The notes beneath the pieces were generated by a model. The model was not told the DNA's origin. It did not search any database and worked only from the letters and a program-made list of their open reading frames with translations. Made by a program: the position numbers and the translations under genes. 64,000 nt of DNA from an uncultured Oscillospiraceae bacterium (GTDB lineage Bacteria > Bacillota > Clostridia > Oscillospirales > Oscillospiraceae). The stretch is taken from positions 36,150-100,149 of the forward strand of contig CATLHC010000001.1 of NCBI GenBank assembly GCA_949948775.1, read 5' to 3'. Shown piece after piece: positions 17,615 through 25,362 of the stretch; positions within the stretch are counted from its first letter, which is position 1; the number at the start of each line of letters is the position of its first letter.

Positions 17615-18921
17615 AAAATATAAGGGGACAAAGATGGGTTTCCGCCTGTCTGGCGGCGCTGACGGTTGTGTCGCTGGCCGGCTGCGGCGGTCACGAGGAC
17701 CCCAAGAACCTGATCCGTCAGGACGGGGAGGAGGAGCGGGTCGTCAATCTGTTCAGCCCCATGGAAAAGACCGACCCGGACGCGGAGAATGTGGCCCGGA
17801 CCGCGTCGGACCTGACGGTGGCCATGGCTGAGGAAGCGCTGAACGTGACCATGGTATACCGGACCTATACGGCGGAAAACGAGCAGGACAAGACCTATGA
17901 CGAGGTCTGCATGGACCGGGCCCGGAACAACATGGACGATCTGTATCTGCTCAATCCGGACACCATCCTGGCGCTGGGGGCGGAGGGAAAGCTGATGGAC
18001 CTGTCCGGGCTGGACAGCGCGAAGAATCTGCGGGAGATCATCCGCACCGCCAACACGGTGGATGGAAAGTTGGTGGCCATCCCCCAGGAGGTGGTGGCCT
18101 ATGGCCTGTTTGTCAATGTGGAGCTGTTTGAGCGGTATCACCTCGCCCTGCCGGAGACGCCGGAGGAGTTTCTGGAGTGCTGCCGGGTGTTTCAGGAGAA
18201 CGGGATCGACACGCCCATCGGCGCCAACCGCTGGTGGCTGGAGACCTTTGTCTTCGCCCAGGCCTACGCCGACCTGTACAACGGCGGGAATACGCAGGCG
18301 GAGATCGCGGCCCTGAACAGCGGGAAGGCCAGATACAGCGACTATATGCGCTCCGGGTTTGAGTTTCTTCAAACGCTCATTGACCGGGGATATATTGACG
18401 TGGAGAAGGCCGCCGCCGGCGAGGCCATAGAGACGGAGGGGGCGGATTTCCTTGCAGGGAAAACCCCGATCGTTATGGCCTACTGGGGCGCGGCGAATAC
18501 GGAGACCGCCTATGGAAAGACGGATTTTGAGATGAAGGTCATCGGCTTTCCCAGCAGCCGGGGCCAGATGCCGGTGATGCCCATGACGGGACTTGCCGTA
18601 GGCGCCGACGCGGAGCACCGGGAAGACGCGGCCCGGGTGCTGGATGTCATGGTCTCTGATGAGGCGCTGCAGGTTTACTCGGAAACCAACCGGGTCATCT
18701 CCCCCTCCAAAAATGTAAAGGTGGACTGCGTCCCCGCCCTGGAGCCGCTCAACGACCGGATTGAGGAGGGGATCTACGTGCTGGGTTCCAACGCGGGAAT
18801 GAATGTGGAACAGTGGGGGAACACCTGCCTGATTGTGCGCAGGCTGCTGGGCGGCGCGTCGGTGGAGGAGTGCATGGCGGCCTTTGACGAGCTGCAGGAC
18901 GCGGCGCTGAACAAGACGTAA
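17611..18921 (+). CDS. Extracellular solute-binding lipoprotein coupled to the sensor kinase
   Basis: This lipoprotein of 436 residues has a signal peptide ending in lipobox LAGC (Cys at about residue 25). The fold is that of family 1 sugar-binding proteins: LYLLNPDTILALG, VDGKLVAIPQEVVAYGLFVNVELF, GADFLAGKTPIVMAYWG. The start overlaps the kinase stop (ATGA) and a terminator follows at 18989-19030, so the operon holds only kinase and binding protein, with no permease or ATPase. It may therefore act as the ligand-recognition partner of the kinase rather than in import. It could also feed an orphan ABC transporter elsewhere. Confidence 0.85.
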   Translation: MKNIRGQRWVSACLAALTVVSLAGCGGHEDPKNLIRQDGEEERVVNLFSPMEKTDPDAENVARTASDLTVAMAEEALNVTMVYRTYTAENEQDKTYDEVCMDRARNNMDDLYLLNPDTILALGAEGKLMDLSGLDSAKNLREIIRTANTVDGKLVAIPQEVVAYGLFVNVELFERYHLALPETPEEFLECCRVFQENGIDTPIGANRWWLETFVFAQAYADLYNGGNTQAEIAALNSGKARYSDYMRSGFEFLQTLIDRGYIDVEKAAAGEAIETEGADFLAGKTPIVMAYWGAANTETAYGKTDFEMKVIGFPSSRGQMPVMPMTGLAVGADAEHREDAARVLDVMVSDEALQVYSETNRVISPSKNVKVDCVPALEPLNDRIEEGIYVLGSNAGMNVEQWGNTCLIVRRLLGGASVEECMAAFDELQDAALNKT

Positions 18922-18988
18922 AAGCGCCTGCGGGACAAAAGCCGCTCGGCTGCCCGACATTACGCCGGCTGAGGCCGCGCGCAAAAAT

Positions 18989-19030
18989 AAGCGCCGTTCC
19001 GTTGGCTGCGGGGCCAATGGAGCGGCGCTT
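18989..19030 (+). terminator. Terminator of the kinase / binding-protein operon
   Basis: A 12-bp stem with one G-T pair (18989-19000 with 19019-19030), extended inward by TTGGC/GCCAA, followed by TCTGTTT. Confidence 0.7.
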
Positions 19031-19100
19031 TCTGTTTGAAGCGATGGGGCGTGCGGCGGTCCTGCCCGCCGGGGGCGGCGCGGACCGCTGAAAAACCGCT

Positions 19101-19127
19101 GCAACCTTTTCCGGATTTCTTCGTATT
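19101..19127 (+). promoter_or_regulatory. ECF-type promoter, probable autoregulation
   Basis: GCAACC at 19101-19106 and CGTATT at 19122-19127, giving AAC-16 nt-CGT, the layout of ECF sigma promoters. It lies 35 nt upstream of the ECF sigma gene, which suggests that the sigma factor transcribes its own operon. Inference from motif and position. Confidence 0.65.
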
Positions 19128-19161
19128 TATTGACAGAACCGGTTCTTGAGGAAGTGAGACC

Positions 19162-19719
19162 TTGAATGACAAAAAGCTGGCCCAAAGGCTGAAGCGGGGC
19201 GACCGGATGGCCCTGAATCGGGTCATGGACGCCTACGCCTCCTATCTGTCCACTGTGGCGTGGAATGCCATGGGTCCCGCCGCCTCGGCCCAGGATGTGG
19301 AGGAGGTGGTCTCCGACACGTTCCTGGCCCTCTGGTCCCGCCGGGATGGGCTGGACCCGGAGCAGGGGCTCAAGTCCTGGCTGGCGGCGGTGGCCAGGCA
19401 CCGGGCCATCGACCGCATGCGCGCCGCGCCGCCCGCCCCTCTGCCCCTGGAAGACGCGGGCATGGCGGGCGGCTCCACCCCAGAGGAGGAGCTGGAGCGG
19501 CGGATGTTCGCCGACGCCCTGCGCCGGGCGGTAGAGGCCCTGCCGCCGCCGGACGAGCAGCTGGTCCGCCGCTTCTACTACGAGGAGGAGCGGCTGGTGG
19601 ACATCGCCCGGGACCTGGGGTTATCCGTCCCGGCGGCAAAAAGCAGGCTCTGCCGGGCCCGGCGGAAGCTGAAGGAAATTCTCATCAAAGGAGGTTTGGC
19701 AGATGGCACGGCTGGATAA
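19162..19719 (+). CDS. RNA polymerase sigma factor, ECF type
   Basis: The protein of 185 residues has sigma region 2 (MDAYASYLSTVAWNAMG ... EEVVSDTFLALWSRRDG, about 15-60), the region 2.4 helix (WLAAVARHRAIDRMRA) and region 4 (ALPPPDEQLVRRFYYEEERLVDIARDLGLSVPAAKSRLCRARRKLKEIL, about 125-175). It starts with TTG at 19162 behind AGGAAGTGAG; no in-frame ATG exists near the expected start. It overlaps the downstream gene by 17 nt, which encodes a single-pass membrane protein and is its likely anti-sigma partner. The promoter at 19101-19127 matches the ECF pattern. Confidence 0.9.
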   Translation: MNDKKLAQRLKRGDRMALNRVMDAYASYLSTVAWNAMGPAASAQDVEEVVSDTFLALWSRRDGLDPEQGLKSWLAAVARHRAIDRMRAAPPAPLPLEDAGMAGGSTPEEELERRMFADALRRAVEALPPPDEQLVRRFYYEEERLVDIARDLGLSVPAAKSRLCRARRKLKEILIKGGLADGTAG

Positions 19720-21103
19720 GCTCTGGCGGAGCGTGGACGGCCCCGGTCTCCCACCCCGTCTGGACAGCGGGCGCGTCAAGGCGCGGGTCAACGCCGCGCT
19801 GGACGCCGACCAAGCGGAAAGGAAGATTTATATGAAGCAGAAACTGCGCGTGGCGCTGATCGCCGCCGCGGCCGTGGCGGCCCTGACCGGCTCCGCTTTT
19901 GCGGCCACCACCAACTGGAACGGCCTGTCCAGCTGGTTCCAGGGGGATACCGCCCCCGCCCAGGAGTATATCCACAACGCCGCCCAGACGGTCAGCGACG
20001 AGAACTACTCCATGACCGTGGAGGGCAGCGCGGCGGACGACTACACCGCCTATCTCACCGTCACCTTCACCGCCCTCAGCGACGAGGCCAAGGAATTTAT
20101 CCACTCGGATGACTTCAATTCCATCGACCTGCTCTATGTCCACCCCGTCCGGGAGGAAAAGCCCGCCGATGAGGATGACGACCTCCCCAGATCTTTCAGC
20201 ATCCCTTATCAGGAGACGGAATCCCCCGGCGAGAACTCCCGCCGGTTTGAGGTGTCGCTGCAAGACCTCTCCGGTCCCGTCGACGCCGTCCAGGTGTGGT
20301 GCGGGTATATGGAGACGGACAAGCGGGTGACGCTGCCCATCACCCCCGCCCCCACCCTGACCTTGAAGCTGGGCGTCTCCGGTCCGGGCGCCATGGACTT
20401 TATTCCGGTCAAGGACGCAGATGAGAACCCCCTGACCATCAGCGAGGTCACAATCTCCCCCTTCACCTGCCTCGTCAAGTGGCAATGCTTCGCCGACGGG
20501 GAGCTCTATCCCAATCTCCGGTTCCGCATGGCGGACGGGACGGTCCTCACCCAATCCCAGATGATGCACCACCAGAGCGGCTCCGCCAACCCCGCCACCG
20601 GCAGCTACGAAAACCTTTACCGGTTCTATGAGGTCCAGGCCCTAGACGGCACCGGCATCGTCTCCATCATCGCCTTCGATATGGAATACCCCTTGGACGG
20701 CTCCAAGCCCGCCCAGGTGGAGCACGACGACGCTCTGGACCCCTTCACCGTGACGCGGATGGAAAAGCTGTCGGATCAGAGCGGCTACTCCGTCCCCGTC
20801 CGGGAGCTGACGGAAAAGCTGGGCGGCACCTGTGACTGGGACCCCGCCACCGGAAACGTGACCTGCGTTTACCGGGGCGTCACCGTGGTCCTCAAGGCCA
20901 GGGACGCCACCGCCCTGGTGGACGGCAGGCCTGTGGATATGGTAGAGGCTCCCGCCGAGCAAAACGGCGTTCTGGCCGCTGACTGGCTCGTGTTCAAGGA
21001 GGCCTGGAGCATCAACGGGTTTGTCCAGCGGGAGAATATCTACAATGAAAAGGACCCCACAGACGTGACCACTATCTGGGGCGACTGGTACATCATCCCC
21101 TGA
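19703..21103 (+). CDS. Putative membrane anti-sigma factor (DUF4179-like) with C-terminal copper-amine-oxidase-N-like domain
   Basis: The protein has 466 residues. The first 45 are cytoplasm-like and charged, a hydrophobic segment follows at about 47-67 (VALIAAAAVAALTGSAFAA), and the remaining 400 residues would be extracellular. Residues about 85-330 look like the beta-rich DUF4179-type sensor region of clostridial anti-sigma proteins. Residues about 355-415 resemble a stalk/Cu-amine-oxidase N-terminal domain (VPVRELTEKLGGTCDWDPAT ... VTVVLKARDATALVDG). The overlap with the ECF gene supports a sigma/anti-sigma pair. The signal is unknown. A signal-anchor or cleaved secretion signal cannot be distinguished here. 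Confidence 0.7.
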   Translation: MARLDKLWRSVDGPGLPPRLDSGRVKARVNAALDADQAERKIYMKQKLRVALIAAAAVAALTGSAFAATTNWNGLSSWFQGDTAPAQEYIHNAAQTVSDENYSMTVEGSAADDYTAYLTVTFTALSDEAKEFIHSDDFNSIDLLYVHPVREEKPADEDDDLPRSFSIPYQETESPGENSRRFEVSLQDLSGPVDAVQVWCGYMETDKRVTLPITPAPTLTLKLGVSGPGAMDFIPVKDADENPLTISEVTISPFTCLVKWQCFADGELYPNLRFRMADGTVLTQSQMMHHQSGSANPATGSYENLYRFYEVQALDGTGIVSIIAFDMEYPLDGSKPAQVEHDDALDPFTVTRMEKLSDQSGYSVPVRELTEKLGGTCDWDPATGNVTCVYRGVTVVLKARDATALVDGRPVDMVEAPAEQNGVLAADWLVFKEAWSINGFVQRENIYNEKDPTDVTTIWGDWYIIP

Positions 21104-21122
21104 GCAGCACTCTCAATACGGA

Positions 21123-21170
21123 AACGATCAGAGCCGGCGGTCTATACAGACCGCCGGCTCTCCTATCGTT
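21123..21170. terminator. Bidirectional terminator
   Basis: Perfect 13-bp stem (21131-21143 with 21148-21160), loop ATAC, flanked by a second pairing AACGAT/ATCGTT. It separates the convergent anti-sigma and Rrf2 genes. Confidence 0.8.
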
Positions 21171-21601
21171 CAGATTACGTAATCGCCGCCGTCTTCTTCC
21201 CGGCGCGTCAGGTCCGCGACGGTGACGTGGTCGAGGTAGTCGCTGATGACCTGATTCAAGCCCCTCCAGAGGGGCAGGGTCCGACACGCAGCGGCTCTGG
21301 CGCAGACGTCGGCGTCCCGCTCCAGACAGGCCACGGGGGCCAGGGATTCCTCGGTCAGCCGCAGCACCGCGCCGGCCGTATACTGCTCGGGGGGCTTTGT
21401 CAGCCGGTAGCCGCCGCCCTTGCCCCGCACGCCGTTGAGCAGCCGGGCCTTCACCAGCAGCTTGATGATGCTCTCCAGATATTTTTCCGATATTCCCTGG
21501 CGCCGGGCGATGACCTTCAGCGGAATAAATCCGTCCCCCCGGTGCTCGGCCAGATCGATCATGACCCGCAGCGCGTAGCGCCCCTTCGTTGAGATCAGCA
21601 T
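21170..21601 (-). CDS. Rrf2 family transcriptional regulator
   Basis: Rrf2 regulators are small winged-helix repressors, several of which sense redox state or cysteine through an Fe-S cluster. This one (143 residues from the ATG complement at 21599-21601) has the typical start MLISTKGRYALRVMIDLA, the recognition helix region (GISEKYLESIIKLLVKARLLNGVRGKGGGYRLTK) and three cysteines in a C-x7-C-x5-C arrangement (CLERDADVCARAAAC), close to but not identical with the IscR spacing. A cluster ligand role is possible. The ATG has AAGGGGG upstream; an earlier in-frame ATG has none. Its promoter carries an embedded dyad (21624-21648), suggesting autoregulation. No isc/suf or cysteine gene is adjacent. 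Confidence 0.9.
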   Translation of the reverse strand: MLISTKGRYALRVMIDLAEHRGDGFIPLKVIARRQGISEKYLESIIKLLVKARLLNGVRGKGGGYRLTKPPEQYTAGAVLRLTEESLAPVACLERDADVCARAAACRTLPLWRGLNQVISDYLDHVTVADLTRREEDGGDYVI

Positions 21602-21623
21602 GGATGCGCCCCCTTTTGACAAA

Positions 21624-21655
21624 CCTATTATACAACGTGGTTAATAGGAAATCAA
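21624..21655 (-). promoter_or_regulatory. Rrf2 gene promoter with overlapping dyad operator
   Basis: On the minus strand TTGATT (complement of 21650-21655), a 17-nt spacer and TATAAT (complement of 21627-21632). A dyad CCTATTA-N11-TAATAGG (21624-21630 and 21642-21648) covers the -10 and most of the spacer, as expected for an autorepressor site. Confidence 0.7.
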
Positions 21656-21713
21656 TGCGGTCTTTCACCGGCCGACCGCCGAAAATGCGGCTGTGGGCTC
21701 TGTCCGCGGGAGC

Positions 21714-22391
21714 TCAGGGCTGGGACGCCGTCTGGCTGTAGTGAATCTTTACGGTCTGAGCCATGGACTTGTTCAGGTGCTCGGCCATGTATTGGCGCGC
21801 CAGGTCCGGACTGCGGCTCTCAATGGCGAGTATAATTTTCAAATGCTCCTCCGCCCCCGCCGCGCCCCGTATGGCGATGTTTTGCGTAAACATACGGCGG
21901 TAGGATTCCTGCAGAAGATCGAAGGTCTCCGCGATGACAGTGTTCTGGGTGGCATAGGCGATTGTGCGGTGAAAGTCCATATCGGCCAGGACGGCGGCCT
22001 CGGAGTCCGGCGCGTTTTGGAGCGCTTTGGTCAGCTGCTGCAGTTTGCTCCGGGTCTCGGCGTCGGCCCGGAGCGCGGTGAGCGCGGCGCTCTCCGTCTC
22101 CAAAATGCGGCGGAACTCAAACATATCCGTCATGCTGATCTGGGCCTGATGGGTCAGAAGGCCGGTGGGGGCGTGATCGTCGGAATCCTCGCGGACAAAG
22201 GTCCCCTTGCCGCGGTAGGACGCCAAAAGCCCCTGGGTGACCAGGGTGTTGATGGCGCTGCGCACCGACAGCCGGCTGACGCCGAACCGCAGACATAGCT
22301 GGGCCTCGGAGGGAATCTGTTCTCCCGCGCTCCACTCGCCCCGCGCGATGGCGTCTCGGAGTCCCTGCGCCACAATTTCGCTTTTTGTCAT
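21714..22391 (-). CDS. GntR/FadR family transcriptional regulator
   Basis: The 225-residue protein has an N-terminal winged HTH (GEWSAGEQIPSEAQLCLRFGVSRLSVRSAINTLVTQGLL, about 20-60) and a FadR C-terminal helical ligand domain (FEFRRILETESAALTAL ... DMDFHRTIAYATQN ... EEHLKIILAIESRSPDLARQYMAEHL) containing the metal/ligand His and Asp residues of the FCD type. I chose the start complement at 22389-22391 with GGAGGAGACCT upstream. It diverges from the isomerase/dehydrogenase/transketolase operon. A TNGTNNNACNA site typical of FadR proteins lies at 22571-22581, so it probably represses that operon until a sugar-acid-like inducer binds. Confidence 0.92.
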   Translation of the reverse strand: MTKSEIVAQGLRDAIARGEWSAGEQIPSEAQLCLRFGVSRLSVRSAINTLVTQGLLASYRGKGTFVREDSDDHAPTGLLTHQAQISMTDMFEFRRILETESAALTALRADAETRSKLQQLTKALQNAPDSEAAVLADMDFHRTIAYATQNTVIAETFDLLQESYRRMFTQNIAIRGAAGAEEHLKIILAIESRSPDLARQYMAEHLNKSMAQTVKIHYSQTASQP

Positions 22392-22425
22392 AGGTCTCCT
22401 CCATGCTTTTCTGAGCGTTACCTGA

Positions 22426-22454
22426 AGCATACGAAAAATGGACGCAAAAGTCAA
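22426..22454 (-). promoter_or_regulatory. Promoter of the GntR regulator gene
   Basis: Minus-strand TTGACT (complement 22449-22454), 17-nt spacer, TATGCT (complement 22426-22431), about 35 nt upstream of the start. Confidence 0.6.
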
Positions 22455-22530
22455 TACTCTTTCCCTGAGTGCCCCTTCCATTTAGACAATATACACAAAA
22501 GGAGAGGAAAAATTTGAGCGGTTTCCACGA

Positions 22531-22581
22531 TTGACTTTTTGACGGAAGGCAGGTATTGTAATAGCAGAAGTTGTAATACAA
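22531..22581 (+). promoter_or_regulatory. Promoter and GntR operator of the isomerase-transketolase operon
   Basis: TTGACT (22531-22536), 17-nt spacer, TATTGT (22554-22559). Just downstream, TTGTAATACAA (22571-22581) is a palindrome that fits the FadR-subfamily consensus TNGTNNNACNA exactly. At this position it would cover the start of transcription. The regulator encoded divergently at 21714-22391 is the natural candidate. Confidence 0.7.
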
Positions 22582-22643
22582 ATATTGAATTTGAATTACA
22601 ACATGGGCGAGAGACCCCGGCCCATCAAGAAAGGAAGAGGCAC

Positions 22644-23540
22644 ATGAAGGAATCCATTCACAAATATTTCCGTGTGGGCACCATCCAATGGATGAGCTTT
22701 CCCAGCCGCGCGCCCATGGAGTCTTTAAAGGCGATCGCGCGGGACGACTATTTTGACGCGATTGAGGTGCGCGGTTACGGAGGCGCCCAGGAGAACGCCG
22801 CGGCCAGGGCGATTCTGGATCAGAGCCACATGCGGGTGTGCTTTGGGGCGCAGCCTTGGCTGCTGGGCGGGAAGCTGAATCCCAACGCCTTGGGGGAGGG
22901 CGAGCGCAAAAAGGCGGAGGACACCCTGCTCCAAGCGGTGGACGCGGCGGAGAGCCTGGGGGCGGGGGGCATCGCCTTCCTGGCCGGGCACTGGGAGGAG
23001 GCGTCGAAGGAGCAGGCGTATGACCAGCTTTTGAAGACCACCAGGGCTGTGTGCGGCTACGCGGCGGGCAAGAACATGAACGTGGAGCTGGAGGTCTTTG
23101 ACTTTGACATGGACAAGGCGGCTCTGATCGGTCCGGCGCCGCTGGCGGCGCGCTTTGCCGCGGATATGCGCGCCACCCACCCGAACTTCGGCCTTCTGGT
23201 GGATCTGAGCCACTTCCCCACCACCTATGAGACGAGCAGGTTCGTGATCCGCACCCTGAGACCCTACATCACCCATCTGCATTTTGGAAACGCGGTGGTC
23301 AAGAAGGGCTGCGACGGCTTCGGCGACCTCCATCCCCGCATGGGGTACCCCAACAGCGCCAACGACACGGCCGAGCTGCTGGATTACCTGCGGGTGCTGA
23401 AGGAGGAAGGGTTTTTCTGCCCGGAGGACCCCTATGTGCTGTCCATGGAGGTCACGCCCCGCCCCGGAGAGGACGAGGAGATCATTCTGGCCAACACCAA
23501 GCGGGTGCTCAACCGGGCCTGGGCGCTGCTGGAAGATTAA
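22644..23540 (+). CDS. Sugar phosphate isomerase/epimerase-like TIM-barrel protein
   Basis: This 298-residue protein belongs to the xylose-isomerase-like TIM-barrel superfamily. Metal-ligand-type segments are present: ELEVFDFDMDK (Glu/Asp), LLVDLSHFPTTYE (Asp/His) and THLHFGN (His). These enzymes isomerise or epimerise sugars, sugar acids or hydroxypyruvate-type compounds with a divalent metal. It is the first gene of the GntR-controlled operon, 12 nt before the dehydrogenase. The ATG at 22644 follows AGGAAGAGG. The specific substrate is not visible; it is one of three such proteins in the catabolic island. Confidence 0.8.
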   Translation: MKESIHKYFRVGTIQWMSFPSRAPMESLKAIARDDYFDAIEVRGYGGAQENAAARAILDQSHMRVCFGAQPWLLGGKLNPNALGEGERKKAEDTLLQAVDAAESLGAGGIAFLAGHWEEASKEQAYDQLLKTTRAVCGYAAGKNMNVELEVFDFDMDKAALIGPAPLAARFAADMRATHPNFGLLVDLSHFPTTYETSRFVIRTLRPYITHLHFGNAVVKKGCDGFGDLHPRMGYPNSANDTAELLDYLRVLKEEGFFCPEDPYVLSMEVTPRPGEDEEIILANTKRVLNRAWALLED

Positions 23541-23552
23541 AAGGAGGATCCG

Positions 23553-24518
23553 ATGAAAATCGTTGTGTTAGACGGCTTTGTGGAGAACCCCGGCGACCTG
23601 AGCTGGGAGGGACTGGAGAAGCTGGGAGAGCTGACGGTCTACGACCGGACCAGCCTGACGGATGAGCAGGAGAGCATCGAGCGCATCGGGGACGCGGAGG
23701 TGGCGCTGACCAACAAGACTCCCATCACAAAGCGGGTGATGGACGGCTGCCCCAACCTCAAATTCATCGGGGTGCTGGCCACGGGGTATAACGTGGTGGA
23801 CTGCGCCTGCGCGAAGGAAAAGGGGATCGCCGTGTCCAATGTTCCGGCCTATGGGACTGCGTCCGTGGGGCAATTTGCCATCGGGCTGCTGCTGGAAATC
23901 TGCCACCATATCGGGCATCACGACGCGTCCGTCCACGCCGGGAGCTGGGAGCGCAGCGTCGATTGGTGCTATTGGGACTACCCCCTGATCGAGTTGGACG
24001 GGAAGACCCTGGGCGTCATCGGCTTTGGGCGGATCGGCCAGACGACGGGACGGATCGCCAAGGCGATGGGGATGCGGGTGATCGCCTATGACAGCCGCCC
24101 CAGCGACGCGGGGCGCGGGATCGGGACCTATGTGGAGCTGGACGAGCTGCTGCGTACATCCGACGTCATCGCGCTGCACTGCCCGCTGTTCCCGGATACG
24201 GCGGGGATCATCAACAAGGACAGCATCGCGAAAATGAAGGACGGGGTTATCCTGCTCAACAACAGCAGGGGGCCGCTGATCGTGGAGCAGGACCTGGCGG
24301 ACGCGCTCAACGCGGGCAAGGTGGCCGCAGCGGGGCTGGACGTGGTCTCCACAGAGCCGATCAGGGGAGATAATCCGCTTCTGAGGGCGAAAAACTGCAT
24401 CATCACGCCGCACATCTCCTGGGCGCCCAAGGAGAGCCGGCAGCGCATCATGGACTGCAGCGTCGAAAATGTGCGCGCTTATTTGGAAGGACATCCCATC
24501 AATGTGGTAAATGTGTGA
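23553..24518 (+). CDS. D-2-hydroxyacid dehydrogenase (NAD-dependent; glycerate dehydrogenase-like)
   Basis: A 321-residue D-isomer 2-hydroxyacid dehydrogenase. It has the Rossmann motif GVIGFGRIGQ (about 158-167), the catalytic Arg in NNSRGPL, the Glu in VSTEPIRGDNP and the His in ITPHISWAPKE. It oxidises a D-2-hydroxyacid such as glycerate to the 2-keto acid, or runs in reverse. Within the operon it lies between a TIM-barrel isomerase and a split transketolase, which would suit interconversion of a C3-C4 hydroxyacid or keto-acid intermediate. RBS AGGAGG precedes the ATG. Confidence 0.87.
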   Translation: MKIVVLDGFVENPGDLSWEGLEKLGELTVYDRTSLTDEQESIERIGDAEVALTNKTPITKRVMDGCPNLKFIGVLATGYNVVDCACAKEKGIAVSNVPAYGTASVGQFAIGLLLEICHHIGHHDASVHAGSWERSVDWCYWDYPLIELDGKTLGVIGFGRIGQTTGRIAKAMGMRVIAYDSRPSDAGRGIGTYVELDELLRTSDVIALHCPLFPDTAGIINKDSIAKMKDGVILLNNSRGPLIVEQDLADALNAGKVAAAGLDVVSTEPIRGDNPLLRAKNCIITPHISWAPKESRQRIMDCSVENVRAYLEGHPINVVNV

Positions 24519-24528
24519 GGGCAGAGGG

Positions 24529-25362
24529 ATGAATTTAACAAGGCAAGAGATCGGGGCGCTGAACGAGCTGTGCCGGCAGTGCCGGAGGGATGTGCTGACC
24601 GTGCTCCATGAAAAGCAGAGCGGCCATCCCGGAGGCTCTCTGTCGGTGTGCGAGATTCTGGTCACCCTTTTGATGAAGCGGATGCGCGTCGATACAGCCC
24701 GGCCGGGATGGGCCGGACGGGACCGGCTGGTGCTGAGCAAGGGGCACGCCGCGCCCATGCTGTACCGCGTTTTGGCCGAAAGGGGCTTTTTCCCGAAGGA
24801 CGAGCTGCATACGCTGCGCGATTTTGGGAGCAGGCTGCAGGGGCATCCCTGCATGCGGCACACACCCGGGGTGGATTTGAGCAGCGGCCCGCTGGGCATG
24901 GGGCTTTCGGCGGCGCTGGGACTGGCGCTGGGCCTGCGGCTGGACGGGTCGGATGCGAGGGTCTACGCGGTCCTGGGCGACGGTGAGCTGGACGAGGGCG
25001 CCGTGTGGGAGGCTTGCATGTCCGGCGCCAAGTTTAAGGCGGACAACCTGTGCATGATCGTGGATCTAAACGGCGTCCAGCTGGACGGCCCGGTGGAGCA
25101 GGTGATGCCCCAGGGGGACCTGCGGGAAAAATTCTCCGCCTTTGGCTGGCACTGCGTTGAGTGCGACGGCCATGACGTGGCCGCGCTGTGCGGCGCGTAC
25201 GAGCAGGCGGAGGCGGTGAAGGGCAGACCCACCGTGATCCTGGCCCATACGGTGAAGGGTAAGGGCGTCTCCTTCATGGAAAACAAGAACACATGGCATG
25301 GGAAGGCGGTCGACGATGAGAGCTATGCCGCCGCAATGAGAGAATTGGAGGGGGTGAGCTGA
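24529..25362 (+). CDS. Transketolase, N-terminal (TPP-binding) subunit
   Basis: The 277-residue protein covers the N-terminal half of transketolase: HPGGSLSVCEILVTLL, LSKGHAAPMLY, GPLGMGLSAALGLALG and the thiamine diphosphate motif GDGELDEGAVWEA ... DLNGVQLDG. It transfers a two-carbon ketol unit in partnership with the next gene, which supplies the C-terminal half. The ATG at 24529 is preferred (GAGGGCAGAGGG upstream); an in-frame ATG at 24511 overlaps the dehydrogenase. It overlaps the partner gene by one base. Split transketolases dedicated to catabolic clusters are known, for example for apulose phosphate, so this need not be the pentose-phosphate enzyme. Confidence 0.92.
   Translation: MNLTRQEIGALNELCRQCRRDVLTVLHEKQSGHPGGSLSVCEILVTLLMKRMRVDTARPGWAGRDRLVLSKGHAAPMLYRVLAERGFFPKDELHTLRDFGSRLQGHPCMRHTPGVDLSSGPLGMGLSAALGLALGLRLDGSDARVYAVLGDGELDEGAVWEACMSGAKFKADNLCMIVDLNGVQLDGPVEQVMPQGDLREKFSAFGWHCVECDGHDVAALCGAYEQAEAVKGRPTVILAHTVKGKGVSFMENKNTWHGKAVDDESYAAAMRELEGVS

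Noticed and set aside
22554..22620. Second GntR operator at 22556 (TTGTAATAGCA) or in the TTGAATTACAA-like stretch
   Set aside because: These deviate from TNGTNNNACNA in the second half-site or lack symmetry; only 22571-22581 fits fully.
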